Assembly: GCA_031292555.1 (NCBI GenBank)
Contig: JARLGV010000008.1
Span: forward strand, 17,636 to 81,635
DNA from: Fimbriimonas sp.
Lineage (GTDB): Bacteria > Armatimonadota > Fimbriimonadia > Fimbriimonadales > Fimbriimonadaceae
Direction of reading: 5' to 3'
DNA: 64,000 bases
Translations under genes and position numbers: made by a program
Shown here: positions 46,551 to 56,200 of the stretch, in pieces
Layout: each line of letters begins with the position of its first letter
Numbering within the stretch: the stretch's first letter is position 1
The notes under the pieces: model-generated
What the model saw: the letters and a program-made list of their open reading frames with translations, nothing else
The model's database searches: none
Told to the model about the DNA's origin: nothing

Positions 46551-46980
46551 CGTTGATTCTCTTGCCTTCCTCTTTACCCCTTCACCATGTGGTACGGTCC
46601 GGGGACCCCTCGCCGTCGACCCTCACAACCGTGTCCGTGTCCCCCACATGCGTGATGGCCCGTGGAGCGATTTTTGCGTAGACTGGGGAAACGTGCCAGT
46701 GAAAGGACCTTTCGTAAGTCCAGCAATTCGCAGTCTCAAGCATACTTCCATCAGACGCGGCCTAACCAGTGTGACGCCTTAGCGGGCTCTATTAGGTGGT
46801 ACGACGATGGGTCAATGCAAATATGTGCAATATCCAGTTTCGAGAGTCGCCTAACAACCGAGCGAGTTACAGGCCTAATACCTTGTTGCCAGAGTCCTGT
46901 GGATCGGCATCCCGCCGGTGCATAGTCTCATTCGAGCCCGGCGTCAGTCAGTTGTCAAGGCTCCTAAAGCGCTTTCCTCC
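46551..46980. other. Non-coding region upstream of hsdM
   Basis: About 430 bases between the hsdM start and the ABC-gene relic. It must hold the promoter of the defence operon; AGAGGAAGG lies about 15 bases before the hsdM ATG. Only short unrelated frames exist. It forms the right end of the defence island, and I see no obvious attachment site or terminal repeat by eye. Confidence 0.45.
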
Positions 46981-47104
46981 GAGTAGGCTCGCAATGGCCT
47001 TAGCAAGCGACCCGTCGTGTCTTTGGATTTCCGAGGCGCTATCGCACGCGGGTTGTGCCGGCGCCGGCCATGATGATCCTCCTCCGCATAACGGTCCGCG
47101 CTCC
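46981..47104 (+). pseudogene. Internally deleted relic of an ABC exporter gene
   Basis: This stretch matches the promoter-proximal end of the intact ABC gene at 49469. Positions 46981-47081 align with 49449-49549 (shared GCGACCCGTCGT, GGGTTGTG, ATGATGATCCTC) and 47073-47104 align with about 49859-49892 (ATGATCCTCCT, GACGGT versus AACGGT, CGCGC). The junction falls on the 9-mer ATGATCCTC, present at 49541 and 49859 in the intact gene, so 318 bp (106 codons) were lost between direct repeats. Divergence of very roughly 15-20 percent indicates an old copy. The stop of the neighbouring HAAS gene is only five bases beyond. Confidence 0.85.
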
Positions 47105-47108
47105 TAGC

Positions 47109-48080
47109 TCAGGCCAATAGAGGATCCCTTTGGTTTCGACGTCGTATGGACGCGCTTGACGCCCATAGGGCAAGGCCATTGACAAGCAGGAAGAGCAAGG
47201 TCGACTCGCCGGCCGTGAAGGCAATCCCGGTGACGGCAGCGCCCCAGTGGAATTGGGCGGGCTTGGTTGGTCTTGTCTGGATGTCGAGGGAATCTCTCAG
47301 CAACTGGATTTGGTCGTCAATGAGCTGCGCATAGGCCGTTCCGTTCTCTCCCCAATCCATTGCGGCTTGAGTCGGATTGACTACAGCGAGCGTGTAGGTG
47401 CGCTTCGACGACACCGGAATGTTGAATGGGCAACCCGGGACGAATCGCTCTGCCACGGATGCGCCTTCCGGGACGGGCGCCTTATTCGTTGGCATCCGAC
47501 CCGATTCGCATGCGCGCACGTATTGCTGGTCTTGTCCGAGCTTTGCCAACTCCGATCTCAGTTCGGCGACTGCTCTAGCAGATGTATTGGGCATGGCAGG
47601 AATGAGGCCAGCCCAAAGCATTGCGGCGGCGGCGCAAGCCGACCACATCGCCATCGGCCAGACGAGCCACCGTCTCGTCCGAAGAACCAAGGCGCCGAAG
47701 CCGAGTAGAACAAAGAACGGCAGCCAGTGAATGGCTTCCTCCGCACTCGCAAAGTCGATCATCCGAACCATCAGCCACATCGGTACGCTCAGGGACAGAA
47801 TGAACGCGATGCCGAACCATACCGTCAAGCGAACTGGGTTCGCCGTATCGTAGCCCCTTGCCTGCCGAATCATCTGGGCGGCAAGCACACGGGGTGCGCC
47901 GACAGCCTGCTTTGCCAGTCGGGCGGCCGATCCTGGGTCGAGACCCGCTCGCTCCCGGTCCGAAGCGTCCATCGTCAGATGCGACCGAACCTCTTCGACG
48001 AACCGCTCTCGCCGATCGGGCGACAGGTGTCGGGCTAGCATTCGATCGAGGGCATACAAATATGCGTCAAAGGTGCTCAT
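47109..48080 (-). CDS. HAAS/permease-prefix domain membrane protein
   Basis: This 323-residue protein starts at ATG 48080 (ATGA overlap with padR). The first 80 residues form a helical HAAS-type domain ('FDAYLYALDRMLARHLSPDRRERFVEEVRSHLTMDASDRERAGL') that is habitually linked to PadR regulators. Four hydrophobic segments follow ('WFGIAFILSLSVPMWLMV', 'WLPFFVLLGFGALVL', 'WPMAMWSACAAAAMLWAGL' and one near the C-terminus), with a large extracytoplasmic loop between the third and the last. Function is unknown; a sensor or modulator of membrane or transport state is the family hypothesis, and an ABC exporter lies 1.4 kb away. Confidence 0.8.
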   Translation of the reverse strand: MSTFDAYLYALDRMLARHLSPDRRERFVEEVRSHLTMDASDRERAGLDPGSAARLAKQAVGAPRVLAAQMIRQARGYDTANPVRLTVWFGIAFILSLSVPMWLMVRMIDFASAEEAIHWLPFFVLLGFGALVLRTRRWLVWPMAMWSACAAAAMLWAGLIPAMPNTSARAVAELRSELAKLGQDQQYVRACESGRMPTNKAPVPEGASVAERFVPGCPFNIPVSSKRTYTLAVVNPTQAAMDWGENGTAYAQLIDDQIQLLRDSLDIQTRPTKPAQFHWGAAVTGIAFTAGESTLLFLLVNGLALWASSASIRRRNQRDPLLA

Positions 48081-48412
48081 CGGCACGCCTCCGGCTCAGC
48101 GGCGGAGAGGTCGAACACTTTCCCAACCCCTTCGGCGAATGCTCCCCATCGAGCCGTTCGAGCCTTTAGCTCGAGGAGTCCCGAGGAAGTGATGGAGTAG
48201 GTGCGGCGCTTCTGGTCTCCGTCGCCTTCCCACCCTGACGTGACGAGACCGGCCTCCTCTAGTGCGTGCAGGGCTGGATACAACTGCCCCTCTCCGAGCT
48301 TCAGTACACCGTCCGAGCGTTCCCGAACCGTCTTGGCTATCCCGTATCCATGGTTCGGCCCTTGCGCAAGAACCGAAAGAACCAGCGCCTTGATGTCGGT
48401 CTGATACCTCAT
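48077..48412 (-). CDS. PadR-family transcriptional regulator
   Basis: This 111-residue repressor has the PadR winged helix 'KALVLSVLAQGPNHGYGIAKTVRERSDGVLKLGEGQLYPALHALEEAGLVTSGW' and the wing 'QKRRTYSITSSGLLELK'. It heads a two-gene unit with the HAAS protein. The start codon lies three bases from the end of a 49-bp palindrome that contains its -10, strongly suggesting tight autoregulation and a leaderless transcript. It resembles the PadR at 30063 in arrangement but not closely in sequence. Confidence 0.93.
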   Translation of the reverse strand: MRYQTDIKALVLSVLAQGPNHGYGIAKTVRERSDGVLKLGEGQLYPALHALEEAGLVTSGWEGDGDQKRRTYSITSSGLLELKARTARWGAFAEGVGKVFDLSAAEPEACR

Positions 48413-48415
48413 GAA

Positions 48416-48464
48416 CCCATTATACTACGATGCATCTTATAAAGATGCATCGTAGTATAATGGG
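48416..48464 (-). promoter_or_regulatory. 49-bp near-perfect palindrome covering the padR promoter
   Basis: Two 23-bp arms pair without mismatch around a 3-base centre (ATA); the core reads GATGCATCTT-ATA-AAGATGCATC and the ends are CCCATTATAC and GTATAATGGG. On the minus strand TATAAT lies six bases before the padR ATG (TATAATGGGTTCATG), so transcription would begin at or next to the start codon. PadR proteins bind dyads of this kind, so this is very probably the autoregulatory operator. Confidence 0.8.
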
Positions 48465-48643
48465 CTTCGACTCAGGCTGAATGGCGGCGTATGGCCTAGG
48501 TGGCGTCCTACCGCAAGCTCAGCGCTGTTGCTCGATTCGTTATCGCTTACCGCGCCTCATGGCGAGTGGCGCAAACACGGTATCGCTCAAAACGCCGGGT
48601 TTGGAGGTGGAGTAGGTGCGAAAGGCGTTGTTAGTTACGCGCC

Positions 48644-49408
48644 CTACTCGTGGTCGTAGCTGCATGCACGAAAGATCCGCCACTTGCCGTGATCGTTCTT
48701 CCAGACGTTCACGAACTTGGCGGTGGCACTCAGCACCCAGTCCTTGCCGGGTTCCTGCGAGTAAAAACGGTGGATACCCGATTCGATGGCCCCGTATCCC
48801 CTCACTGGAGACACCTCGAGGCTTTCGGGATCGAGTACTCGTTTGACTTTCGTCGTTTCCGCGAAGTGTCGGCGAAACGAGTCGACCATCTTTCGATAGC
48901 CGATAAGGCCGTCCTTATCGTGATAGAACTCCAGGTTCTTCGAAAAGAAGTTGCTGACACCGGCAAGATCACGAGCGTCAAACGCATCGAAGAGTCTGCC
49001 GTCTTCCTCGGCAATGGTCGCGAACAGCGGATGAGCGGTACTCGAATGGAATTCGAGTTCGATCTTTATTGGAAGGCTTCCGTCGCTGGCGCCAACGCCG
49101 ATCAACTGACCGTTTGATACTCGCACGTTGAAATGAACTGCGAGCCCCATTGCGGAGAGGTCGAACTCGCAGCCATCAGGAGTCAGCCTGGCCCGCCTGA
49201 TCGGCGTAAGGTGGTCGTCCCTATCTCCGAGCGCACCGAGAAACATATCGCGTCCGAAGCCGAGCCATAGCAATCCGCGCCCATGCTGGACCGGACCGGA
49301 GGGTGGTGTAATGGTGACCGGCCCCTCCCAAGTGCCGGCGAGCGTCGATCGCGAAGCCATGGCCGACAATGCGATCAGGGTGAGCAGCATGAAGTCACCA
49401 TACGCCAT
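48644..49408 (-). CDS. Secreted NTF2/SnoaL-like protein
   Basis: This protein of about 254 residues starts at ATG 49408 (or 49390) with a signal-like segment 'MLLTLIALSAMASRSTLAG'. Residues 20-120 are a beta-rich domain ('GTWEGPVTITPPSGPVQHG'). From about 130 there is an NTF2-like cone fold: 'LFDAFDARDLAGVSNFFSKNLEFYHDKDGLIGYRKMVDSFRRHF' is the DUF4440/SnoaL pattern, ending 'FVNVWKNDHGKWRIFRACSYDHE'. The catalytic role is unknown. It is divergent from the ABC exporter genes. A longer frame reaching 49768 overlaps the ABC gene in antisense and is ignored. Confidence 0.8.
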   Translation of the reverse strand: MAYGDFMLLTLIALSAMASRSTLAGTWEGPVTITPPSGPVQHGRGLLWLGFGRDMFLGALGDRDDHLTPIRRARLTPDGCEFDLSAMGLAVHFNVRVSNGQLIGVGASDGSLPIKIELEFHSSTAHPLFATIAEEDGRLFDAFDARDLAGVSNFFSKNLEFYHDKDGLIGYRKMVDSFRRHFAETTKVKRVLDPESLEVSPVRGYGAIESGIHRFYSQEPGKDWVLSATAKFVNVWKNDHGKWRIFRACSYDHE

Positions 49409-49468
49409 CACTGACGACACGTTGCAGCGGCCTTGCGGTTCTTGGACGGAGTAGACTCGTAATCGCCT

Positions 49469-51211
49469 TTGAAAGCGACCCGTCGTCTCTTTGGATATCT
49501 GAGGCCCTATCGCAAGTGGGTTGTGCTGGCGCCGCTGATGATGATCCTCGAGATCTCGATGGATCTCATGCAGCCGCGCATGGTGCAGGCCATCGTCGAT
49601 CAGGGCGTGGCGCACCACGATATGAGGCTCGTGTTCCTGTTGGGCGCGAGAATGGTGCTTTTCGCCTTCATCGGCCTCGTCGGCGGCATGGGGTGCACCT
49701 ATTACGCGGTGCTGGCAGCCCAGGGCGGCGGGGCGGACCTTCGACGTGCCCTCTTCGCCAAGGTGCAAGCGCTCTCCTTCGCGAACCTGGATCAGTGGGA
49801 GACCGGAACCTTGGTCACCCGCCTGACGAACGACGTCACCCAGTTTCAGGAGGTCATCATGATCCTCCTGCGCATGACGGTACGCGCCCCCATCCTGCTG
49901 GTCGGCAGCCTGATCATGGCGACGCTCACGAGCCCCCGTCTCTCCATCGTTTTTGTGATCCTCATGCCGGTGTTGCTCGGCTTCCTGGTTTGGATCGTCA
50001 ACAAGCTATACCCCGTCTTCAGTCAGGTTCAGGCCCGATTGGACCGCGTGAATACGGTGATGCAGGAGAACCTCTCCGGCGTGCGGGTGGTCAAGGCGTT
50101 CTCCCGCTCGCCCTATGAGATCGAGCGATTTGGGACCGCAAACGACGCCTTGACGGACAAGAACATCCTGGCCGCGCGATTGGGCTCCCTTACCATGCCG
50201 TCGGTGTTCCTGTGCATGAACATTGGGGTCGTCGTGGTGCTCTGGTACGGAGGCAACCTCGTCGTGAAGGGCGACCTAAGCGTCGGCAAGATCATCGCTT
50301 TCGTCAACTATCTCACCCAGGCGCTCATGTCTCTGATGATGACGAGCATGCTTGCCATCCGCCTGTCCCGGTCTGAAGCGTCCTCCGAGCGTATCGAGGA
50401 ACTCCTGAACGTGGAGCCTAGCGTCGAGGACGCGCCGGACGCCAACAAAGACCGATCGATCGTGGGGCGCGTCGCGTTCGAAGACGTCTCGTTCGGATAC
50501 GGCGAATCGGATGCGCCTGTTCTTTCCGGCGTTAGCTTTGTCGCCGAGCCCGGGCAAACGATCGCGATTTTGGGTGCCACCGGCTCCGGAAAGACGAGCT
50601 TGGTCAACCTGATCCCTCGGTTCTACGACGTCACGTCGGGCCGGGTGACCCTGGACGGCGAGGACGTTCGGATGATTCCCCAGGAGGTGCTTAGGCGGGA
50701 CGTCGGAATCGCCCTTCAGGAGTCGTTCCTCTTCTCGGGCACGATTCGCGACAACATCGCCTACGGCAGACCCGAAATGACCGATGAAGAGGTCCGCGAA
50801 GCGGCCCGCGCCGCGCAGGCAGACGAGTTCGTCAGGACTCTTCCCGAACACTACGAGTCTCCAGTGGAGCAGCGTGGCGCTAACTTCTCGGGCGGTCAAC
50901 GTCAGCGCCTCGCAATCGCCCGCGCCCTCGCTCCGGAGCCGAAGGTATTGATTCTGGATGACAGCACGAGCGCGGTCGACCTCCGTACCGAAGCGTTGAT
51001 CGTCGACGCGCTCAAGGAGCGCGGACCCACCAAGTTCGTCGTTACCACGCGCATCAGCGGGGTGCAGGGCGCCGATCGAATACTGGTGTTGGACGACGGC
51101 CGTCTCGTCGCCCAGGGCACCCACGCCGAGTTGATGGACGGCAGTCCCGTTTACCGCGAGATCTTCGAGTCTCAGCAAGGCGCCGCGACGGTGGACGAGG
51201 TTGGCGCGTAA
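49469..51211 (+). CDS. ABC exporter half-transporter with degenerate nucleotide site
   Basis: This 580-residue protein has six transmembrane helices (residues 1-310) and a nucleotide-binding domain: Walker A 'LGATGSGKTSLVNL', Q-loop 'VGIALQESFLFSGTIRDNIAYGR', signature 'NFSGGQRQRLAIARAL'. Walker B ends 'VLILDDSTSAVD', with Asp replacing the catalytic Glu, and the switch region is 'VTTRISG' with no His. These are the marks of the degenerate subunit of heterodimeric exporters such as TM287/288. The start is TTG 49469 with no clear ribosome binding site. It overlaps the next gene by 11 bases. A damaged copy of its 5' part lies at 46981. The substrate is unknown. Confidence 0.93.
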   Translation: MKATRRLFGYLRPYRKWVVLAPLMMILEISMDLMQPRMVQAIVDQGVAHHDMRLVFLLGARMVLFAFIGLVGGMGCTYYAVLAAQGGGADLRRALFAKVQALSFANLDQWETGTLVTRLTNDVTQFQEVIMILLRMTVRAPILLVGSLIMATLTSPRLSIVFVILMPVLLGFLVWIVNKLYPVFSQVQARLDRVNTVMQENLSGVRVVKAFSRSPYEIERFGTANDALTDKNILAARLGSLTMPSVFLCMNIGVVVVLWYGGNLVVKGDLSVGKIIAFVNYLTQALMSLMMTSMLAIRLSRSEASSERIEELLNVEPSVEDAPDANKDRSIVGRVAFEDVSFGYGESDAPVLSGVSFVAEPGQTIAILGATGSGKTSLVNLIPRFYDVTSGRVTLDGEDVRMIPQEVLRRDVGIALQESFLFSGTIRDNIAYGRPEMTDEEVREAARAAQADEFVRTLPEHYESPVEQRGANFSGGQRQRLAIARALAPEPKVLILDDSTSAVDLRTEALIVDALKERGPTKFVVTTRISGVQGADRILVLDDGRLVAQGTHAELMDGSPVYREIFESQQGAATVDEVGA

Positions 51212-53060
51212 AGACGAAGCCCCGCCTCCACCGATCTTTGGCCCTCCGCGACACATGGCCTTTGGCGCCGAGAAGCGGCGTGCCGCCAATCCACGTCAGA
51301 CCCTGGGCCGCCTGTGGCAATACCTCGGCCGGCAACGTGCGGCGCTCGCGATTACGGTGACGCTGGTCGTCGTTTCCTCGCTCCTTAACACTTTGACGCC
51401 ATTCTTGATGGGCCAGGCGATCGACCGGTACATGCTCCGGCATGACCTAGCCGGTTTGTCGCGAACTGTGCTTCTGCTACTCGGCGCCTATGTAGTCTCC
51501 TCGATCTTCACCTGGCTCCAGACGTTTGTAATGGCAGCCGCGAGCCAGCGGACGGTGCGTGCGATCCGACGGGACCTGTTCGAACGAATGCAGCATCTGC
51601 CGCTCAAGTTCTTCGACGGGCACTCGCACGGCGACCTCATGAGCCGCCTCACCAACGACGTCGAGAGCGTTAACGTCGTCCTATCGGATAGCGTAACCCA
51701 AATCACGTCGGGGATCCTCACGATGGTGGGCACCGCGATCGCGATGTTCTGGATTCAGCCGATCCTCGCCGTCGTGTCGATCGTCAGCGTGGCGTTGCCG
51801 AGTTTGGTGGCGAACAAGGTGATCGCGAAGGTGACCCGCGAGGCCTTTAGGACGCAGCAAAAATCGCTCGGCGCCTTGAATGGCCTCGTCGAAGAGACGA
51901 TCACCGGCCAACGAACCGTCAAGGCGTTTCACCGAGAAGAACGGGTGATGGTCGCCTTTGACGAAGCCAACGCAGCCTATCGGGCGGGGGCCACTCGGGC
52001 GCAGTCGTTCTCCGGCTTCATCGGGCCAATGATGAACTTGACCGGCAACCTCGGCCTTGCCTTCGTCGCGGGGGCAGGAGGTCTGCTGTGCGTGAACGGT
52101 ATGGCCACGGTCGGCCTGATCGCCTCCTTCATGGGGTACGCGCGGCAATTCAGTTGGCCGCTCATGACGGTTGGCAACCTGCTCAACGGCATTCTCTCCG
52201 CATTGGCGGGCGCCGAACGAGTGTTCGAGACGATCGACCTCGAGCCGGAGTTGGACGCTCCCGACGCGCCCGCCCTTGCTCCGGTTCGCGGCGAGGTGGT
52301 GTTTGAGGACGTGACGTTCAGCTATGTGGCCGACAAAACTGTGCTGCGGAATGTCGATCTGCGTGCCGAGCCGGGCCAGACGGTAGCGCTGATCGGTCCC
52401 ACCGGAGCGGGGAAGACAACGATCGTCAACCTACTGACTCGGTTCTATGAGATCGACTCCGGCCGCATCTTGATCGATGGCCGTGACATCCTCGAGATAT
52501 CGAAGTCAGACCTGCGTCGGCAGCTTGGCGTAGTGCTTCAAGATACGTATCTTTTTGCTGGGACAATCCGGGAGAACCTTCGGTATGGCCGTCTGGACGC
52601 AACCGACGAGGAGATCGTCGAAGCCGCCACCCTAGCCAATGTGGACCAGTTCGTTCATCACCTGCCTCACGGGTACGACACGGTGTTGACGGAGCGAGGT
52701 TCGAACCTCAGCCACGGCCAACGCCAGATGATGGGAATTGCCAGGGCCATCCTCGCGAATCCGCGCATCCTCATTCTTGATGAGGCGACGAGCAGCGTCG
52801 ACACCCGAACGGAGCGGCACATTCAGGAAGCGATGCTGACCCTCATGCACGGACGCACGAGCTTCGTCATCGCCCACCGGTTAAGCACGATCCGGGAAGC
52901 CGATCAGATCATCGTCATCCAAGCCGGCACGATCATCGAGCGTGGCAACCACGCGTCGCTTCTTGAGCAAGGCGGATATTACGCATCGATGTTAGCGTCG
53001 ATTCCGGTTGCGGGGATGTTGCCGCTTCGCGGGGGCCGGCAAGCGGCCTTGGACTTCTGA
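51201..53060 (+). CDS. ABC exporter half-transporter with canonical Walker B
   Basis: This 619-residue partner has six transmembrane helices after a short polar N-terminus, and a nucleotide-binding domain with Walker A 'IGPTGAGKTTIVNL', 'LGVVLQDTYLFAGTIRENLRYG', Walker B 'ILILDEATSSVD' with the catalytic Glu, and switch His in 'VIAHRLSTI'. Its signature is 'NLSHGQRQMMGIARAI', where His replaces the second Gly of LSGGQ. That non-canonical signature pairs with the degenerate Walker B of the first subunit, so one ATP site is active and one is structural. The start is TTG 51201; an ATG at 51255 is possible. A lipid or drug exporter is likely. Confidence 0.93.
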   Translation: MARKDEAPPPPIFGPPRHMAFGAEKRRAANPRQTLGRLWQYLGRQRAALAITVTLVVVSSLLNTLTPFLMGQAIDRYMLRHDLAGLSRTVLLLLGAYVVSSIFTWLQTFVMAAASQRTVRAIRRDLFERMQHLPLKFFDGHSHGDLMSRLTNDVESVNVVLSDSVTQITSGILTMVGTAIAMFWIQPILAVVSIVSVALPSLVANKVIAKVTREAFRTQQKSLGALNGLVEETITGQRTVKAFHREERVMVAFDEANAAYRAGATRAQSFSGFIGPMMNLTGNLGLAFVAGAGGLLCVNGMATVGLIASFMGYARQFSWPLMTVGNLLNGILSALAGAERVFETIDLEPELDAPDAPALAPVRGEVVFEDVTFSYVADKTVLRNVDLRAEPGQTVALIGPTGAGKTTIVNLLTRFYEIDSGRILIDGRDILEISKSDLRRQLGVVLQDTYLFAGTIRENLRYGRLDATDEEIVEAATLANVDQFVHHLPHGYDTVLTERGSNLSHGQRQMMGIARAILANPRILILDEATSSVDTRTERHIQEAMLTLMHGRTSFVIAHRLSTIREADQIIVIQAGTIIERGNHASLLEQGGYYASMLASIPVAGMLPLRGGRQAALDF

Positions 53061-53085
53061 CGCTATCGCCTCTCGACCCGGCGTT

Positions 53086-53214
53086 GGCGCACGGAGCGCC
53101 AACACCGGGCTATGGTCTGAAATCCCTTCGGGATAGGCGGAGCGGACTTCGTTCGTCGCCGCATGACCACGAGCAGGCGCACGGGGCGCCAACACCGGGC
53201 TATGGTCTGAAATC
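53086..53214. repeat. Two copies of a 39-bp repeat, 90 bases apart
   Basis: The element runs 53086-53124 and 53176-53214 with a single mismatch. It begins with a small hairpin (GGCGC-ACGGA-GCGCC in copy 1, extended to 7 bp by TTG/CAA) and continues ACACCGGGCTATGGTCTGA. Copy 1 is followed by a second hairpin with a TTCG loop (ATCCC-TTCG-GGAT). It lies in the gap between convergent genes, as REP-like dispersed repeats do. Confidence 0.75.
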
Positions 53215-53227
53215 TTCGGGAAAACCT

Positions 53228-53265
53228 GAGAGGATCGCGCCCTGTTCTTTCAGGCGCGATCTCTC
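53228..53265. terminator. Hairpin between convergent ABC and giant-protein genes
   Basis: GATCGCGCC and GGCGCGATC form a 9-bp stem around an 11-base loop, extended through a one-base bulge by GAGA/TCTC. It lies 11 bases from the end of the giant gene and would terminate that gene, and perhaps the exporter operon. A classical T-tract is absent. Confidence 0.6.
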
Positions 53266-53275
53266 GGGTGGTTGT

Positions 53276-56200
53276 CTAGGGAGTCACTGTCAGGGTGGCG
53301 TGGTCTGTGACGGTTCCGAGCGTGGCAGACAATGTGACTGTTGCCTGCGCGGTGACCTTGCTGTGACTGACTTTGAACTTGATCGAACTGGCTCCGGCGG
53401 GGATTGTAACCTTCGCGGGTAGCGTGGCGGCCGCCGAGTTCGAAGTTGCGAGTGTCACCGAGATTCCACCGGCCGGCGCAATCCCCGACAGGGTGACGAT
53501 TCCGGTGACGACGCTCGTGGCGCTACCCTTGACCGAAGTGGGACTAACGCTGAACGACTGGAGAGTCGGAGCGAGGATCTTCAGGTTGGCCTGAGCGGAG
53601 GACCCGGTCATGGCGCCGACTATCGTGGTGTTCGTGTCTTGGGTGACCGCCGTCGTCGTGATCGAGAACTTCCCAGAGGTTGAGCCGACGGCGACCGACA
53701 CGGAAGCCGGTACCTTGGCCGATTTGCTGGAGCTTGTCAGCTTCACGGACACGCCGCCGCTCTTCGTACCGGGCGCGGCGTTCAACATCACCGTTCCCGA
53801 GGAAGACGTGCCGCCTGGCACGCTCGTAGGCGAAACCGAGACGCTGACGACTTGGAACGGATTGACGCTCAGCACCGCTGTCTGCGTCACTCCATTGAAC
53901 GTTGCCGAGATAGTCGTCGTGCCAGGCGACGCCACCACCAGGTGCGTGACGGCAAACGTCGCCGTCGAACCTCCGGACGGCACGGTAACCGAAGCCGGCA
54001 CGTTTGCGACCTTGGGATTCGAACTCGTCAGGACGACCTTGTCGCCCGCCGCGCCGGCAAGCGCATTGAGCGAAACCGTCCCGACAACCGCCGTCGACGA
54101 ACCGCCGATGACCGAGCTTGCATTCAACGTTAAGCCGGTTAGCGATGCTGCAAGTACGGTAAGGTTGGCGCTCTGGGTTGGGGAACCCGAGAGACTGGCC
54201 GATATCGTGGCCACCGTGTTGGAACTGACTCCGACGGTTGAGACCACAAAGGTCGTGGTGTTGGACCCTCCCGGAATGACCACCGTCTTTGGCGATGTCG
54301 CGCTAGAGCTATTCGATGACAAATTGATCGTCAGCCCTGCCGCTGGCGCGATGCCGGTTATCGTGACGGTTCCGGTCGAGGAAACCCCACCCAAGAGACT
54401 GTTTGGCGCTAGAGAAAGGCCGGTTAGGGTAGGCGGGACGACAGACAAGGAGGCGGACATTTGACTCGATCCGGCCAAGGCGGTGATCGCATCGGTTTCA
54501 GGTTTGCTGACGCCGGCTGTGTTGATCGTAAACGAGGCGGAGGTCGCTCCGGCCGGGATCGTTACCGTCGAAGGCACTTTAATGTTCCCGCTGGGCGAAC
54601 CGAGACTGACCAGGGCGCCGGCGCTGCCGGCGGCTTGAGAGATCGCGACGGTTCCGGTGGCCGAGTTGCCGCCGGTGACCGAAGTCGGGGCGACTGCCAA
54701 ACTCGCGATCTGGAACGGCGAGACCGTGACCTGAGCGGTTACAGAACCCCCGTTGAAGGTGGCCGTGATCGTCACATTTTGCGTGCTTGTGACCGATAAC
54801 GTCGTAACACTGAAGCTCGCCGAACCCGAACTCCCCGTCACCGTTACCGAGGCAGGCACTTTGGCGGCTTGGAGATTGGAACTCGTGAGCGTTACGATAT
54901 CTCCGCTCGCCGCCGCAACTCCCTTCAACGTGACGGTTCCGACTCCCACCGAGCCCTGTCCGCCGACCATCGTGGACGGAGTGACGCTGAGGCTCTGCAG
55001 AGTCGCCGGCTGGATAGTCAGCACTGCGGACTGGCTGGAGTTGCCCAGCGTTGCGGTGATCGTCGCCGTCGTCGTCGAGCTCACCCCGGTCGTTGACACC
55101 TTGAATGTGGCAGATGCCGACCCGGCCGGCACCAGAACCGTACTGGCGAGCGAAGCGTTGGCGTTGCTCGACGATAGGACCACGGACACACCGTTGCCTT
55201 GCGCGGTCTGAGACAGCGTGACCGTACCCGTGGATTGCGAACCGCCCGGTACCGACGCTGGCGCCAGCGTGACGCTCGAGAGGGTTGCGCCCGTCAGCGT
55301 CAACGATGCTGTCTTCTGGGCTGCGCCAATGGCGGCCGTGAGAGTGACGGTTTCGGTCGCGTTCACCAGATTGCTCTTGACGGTGAACATCGCGGACGTC
55401 GCGCCGGATGGGACGACGACCATCTGAGGTACTTGCGCATCGAGGCTATTCGAGGTCAGATTGACGGTTGCTCCCGCAGTCCCTGCCGCGGGCGAGATCG
55501 TCACTGTGCCAGTCGTGGTTGCGCCACCTGCGATTGACGACGGACTAACGGAGAATCCGGTCAGCGTATACGGGTTGACTGTTAGGTTGGCTGACTGGGA
55601 TGTTCCATTTGCAACTGCCGTGATCGCGATGACTTGGGACGACGTCACCGGCGAAGTTGTCACTGCAAACGTCGTAATTGTTGCGCCCGCCGGAACCGTG
55701 GCTGTCGCCGGAACCGAAGCGACCGAGGAGTTGGCGCTCGACAGTGTGACCACGACGCCCGACGGTCCGGCAGCGCCCGACAACGTGACCGTGCCGTTGA
55801 CTGGTGTCTGTGACCCTCCAGTTACGGTGGATGGCGTCAGGGTAAGCGATTGGACTCCCGGTGCCTGAATCGCTAGTGTTGCCGTTTGATTGGTTGCGCC
55901 AACCGTGCCTGTAATCGTAGACGAGGTGTTGGAGGTCACCGCCGAAGTCGTGATCGTGAATTGGGCCGATTTGGAGCCGGCGACAATCGAGACGAAGGCG
56001 GGAACTGTTGCCGATGTGCTGCTCGACGACAGGGTAACCGTTATCCCGCCGGCGGGGGCATTCCCGGTCAGTGTCGCAGTGCCGGTCGAGGTTGTTCCTC
56101 CTACTACCGTGCTAGGCGCAAGCGTCAGGCTAGTCAGGGTGGGAGCTTGGATCGCAAGAGGGGCCGTCTTTTGCGACTGGTTGAGAGACGCGGTTACGGT

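Noticed and set aside
49409..49768. 120-codon N-terminal extension of the secreted NTF2-like protein
   Set aside because: It is antisense to the start of the ABC exporter and is not signal-peptide-like, whereas ATG 49408 or 49390 gives a proper signal sequence.
50276..51289. 337-codon minus-strand frame antisense to the exporter genes
   Set aside because: It covers conserved ABC motifs on the plus strand and resembles no protein.
53610..54464. Long plus-strand frames across the giant Ig-repeat gene (also near 55461-56465 and 56520-57308)
   Set aside because: They are antisense shadows of repetitive Val/Thr/Ser codons, periodic with the repeats, and lack credible starts.
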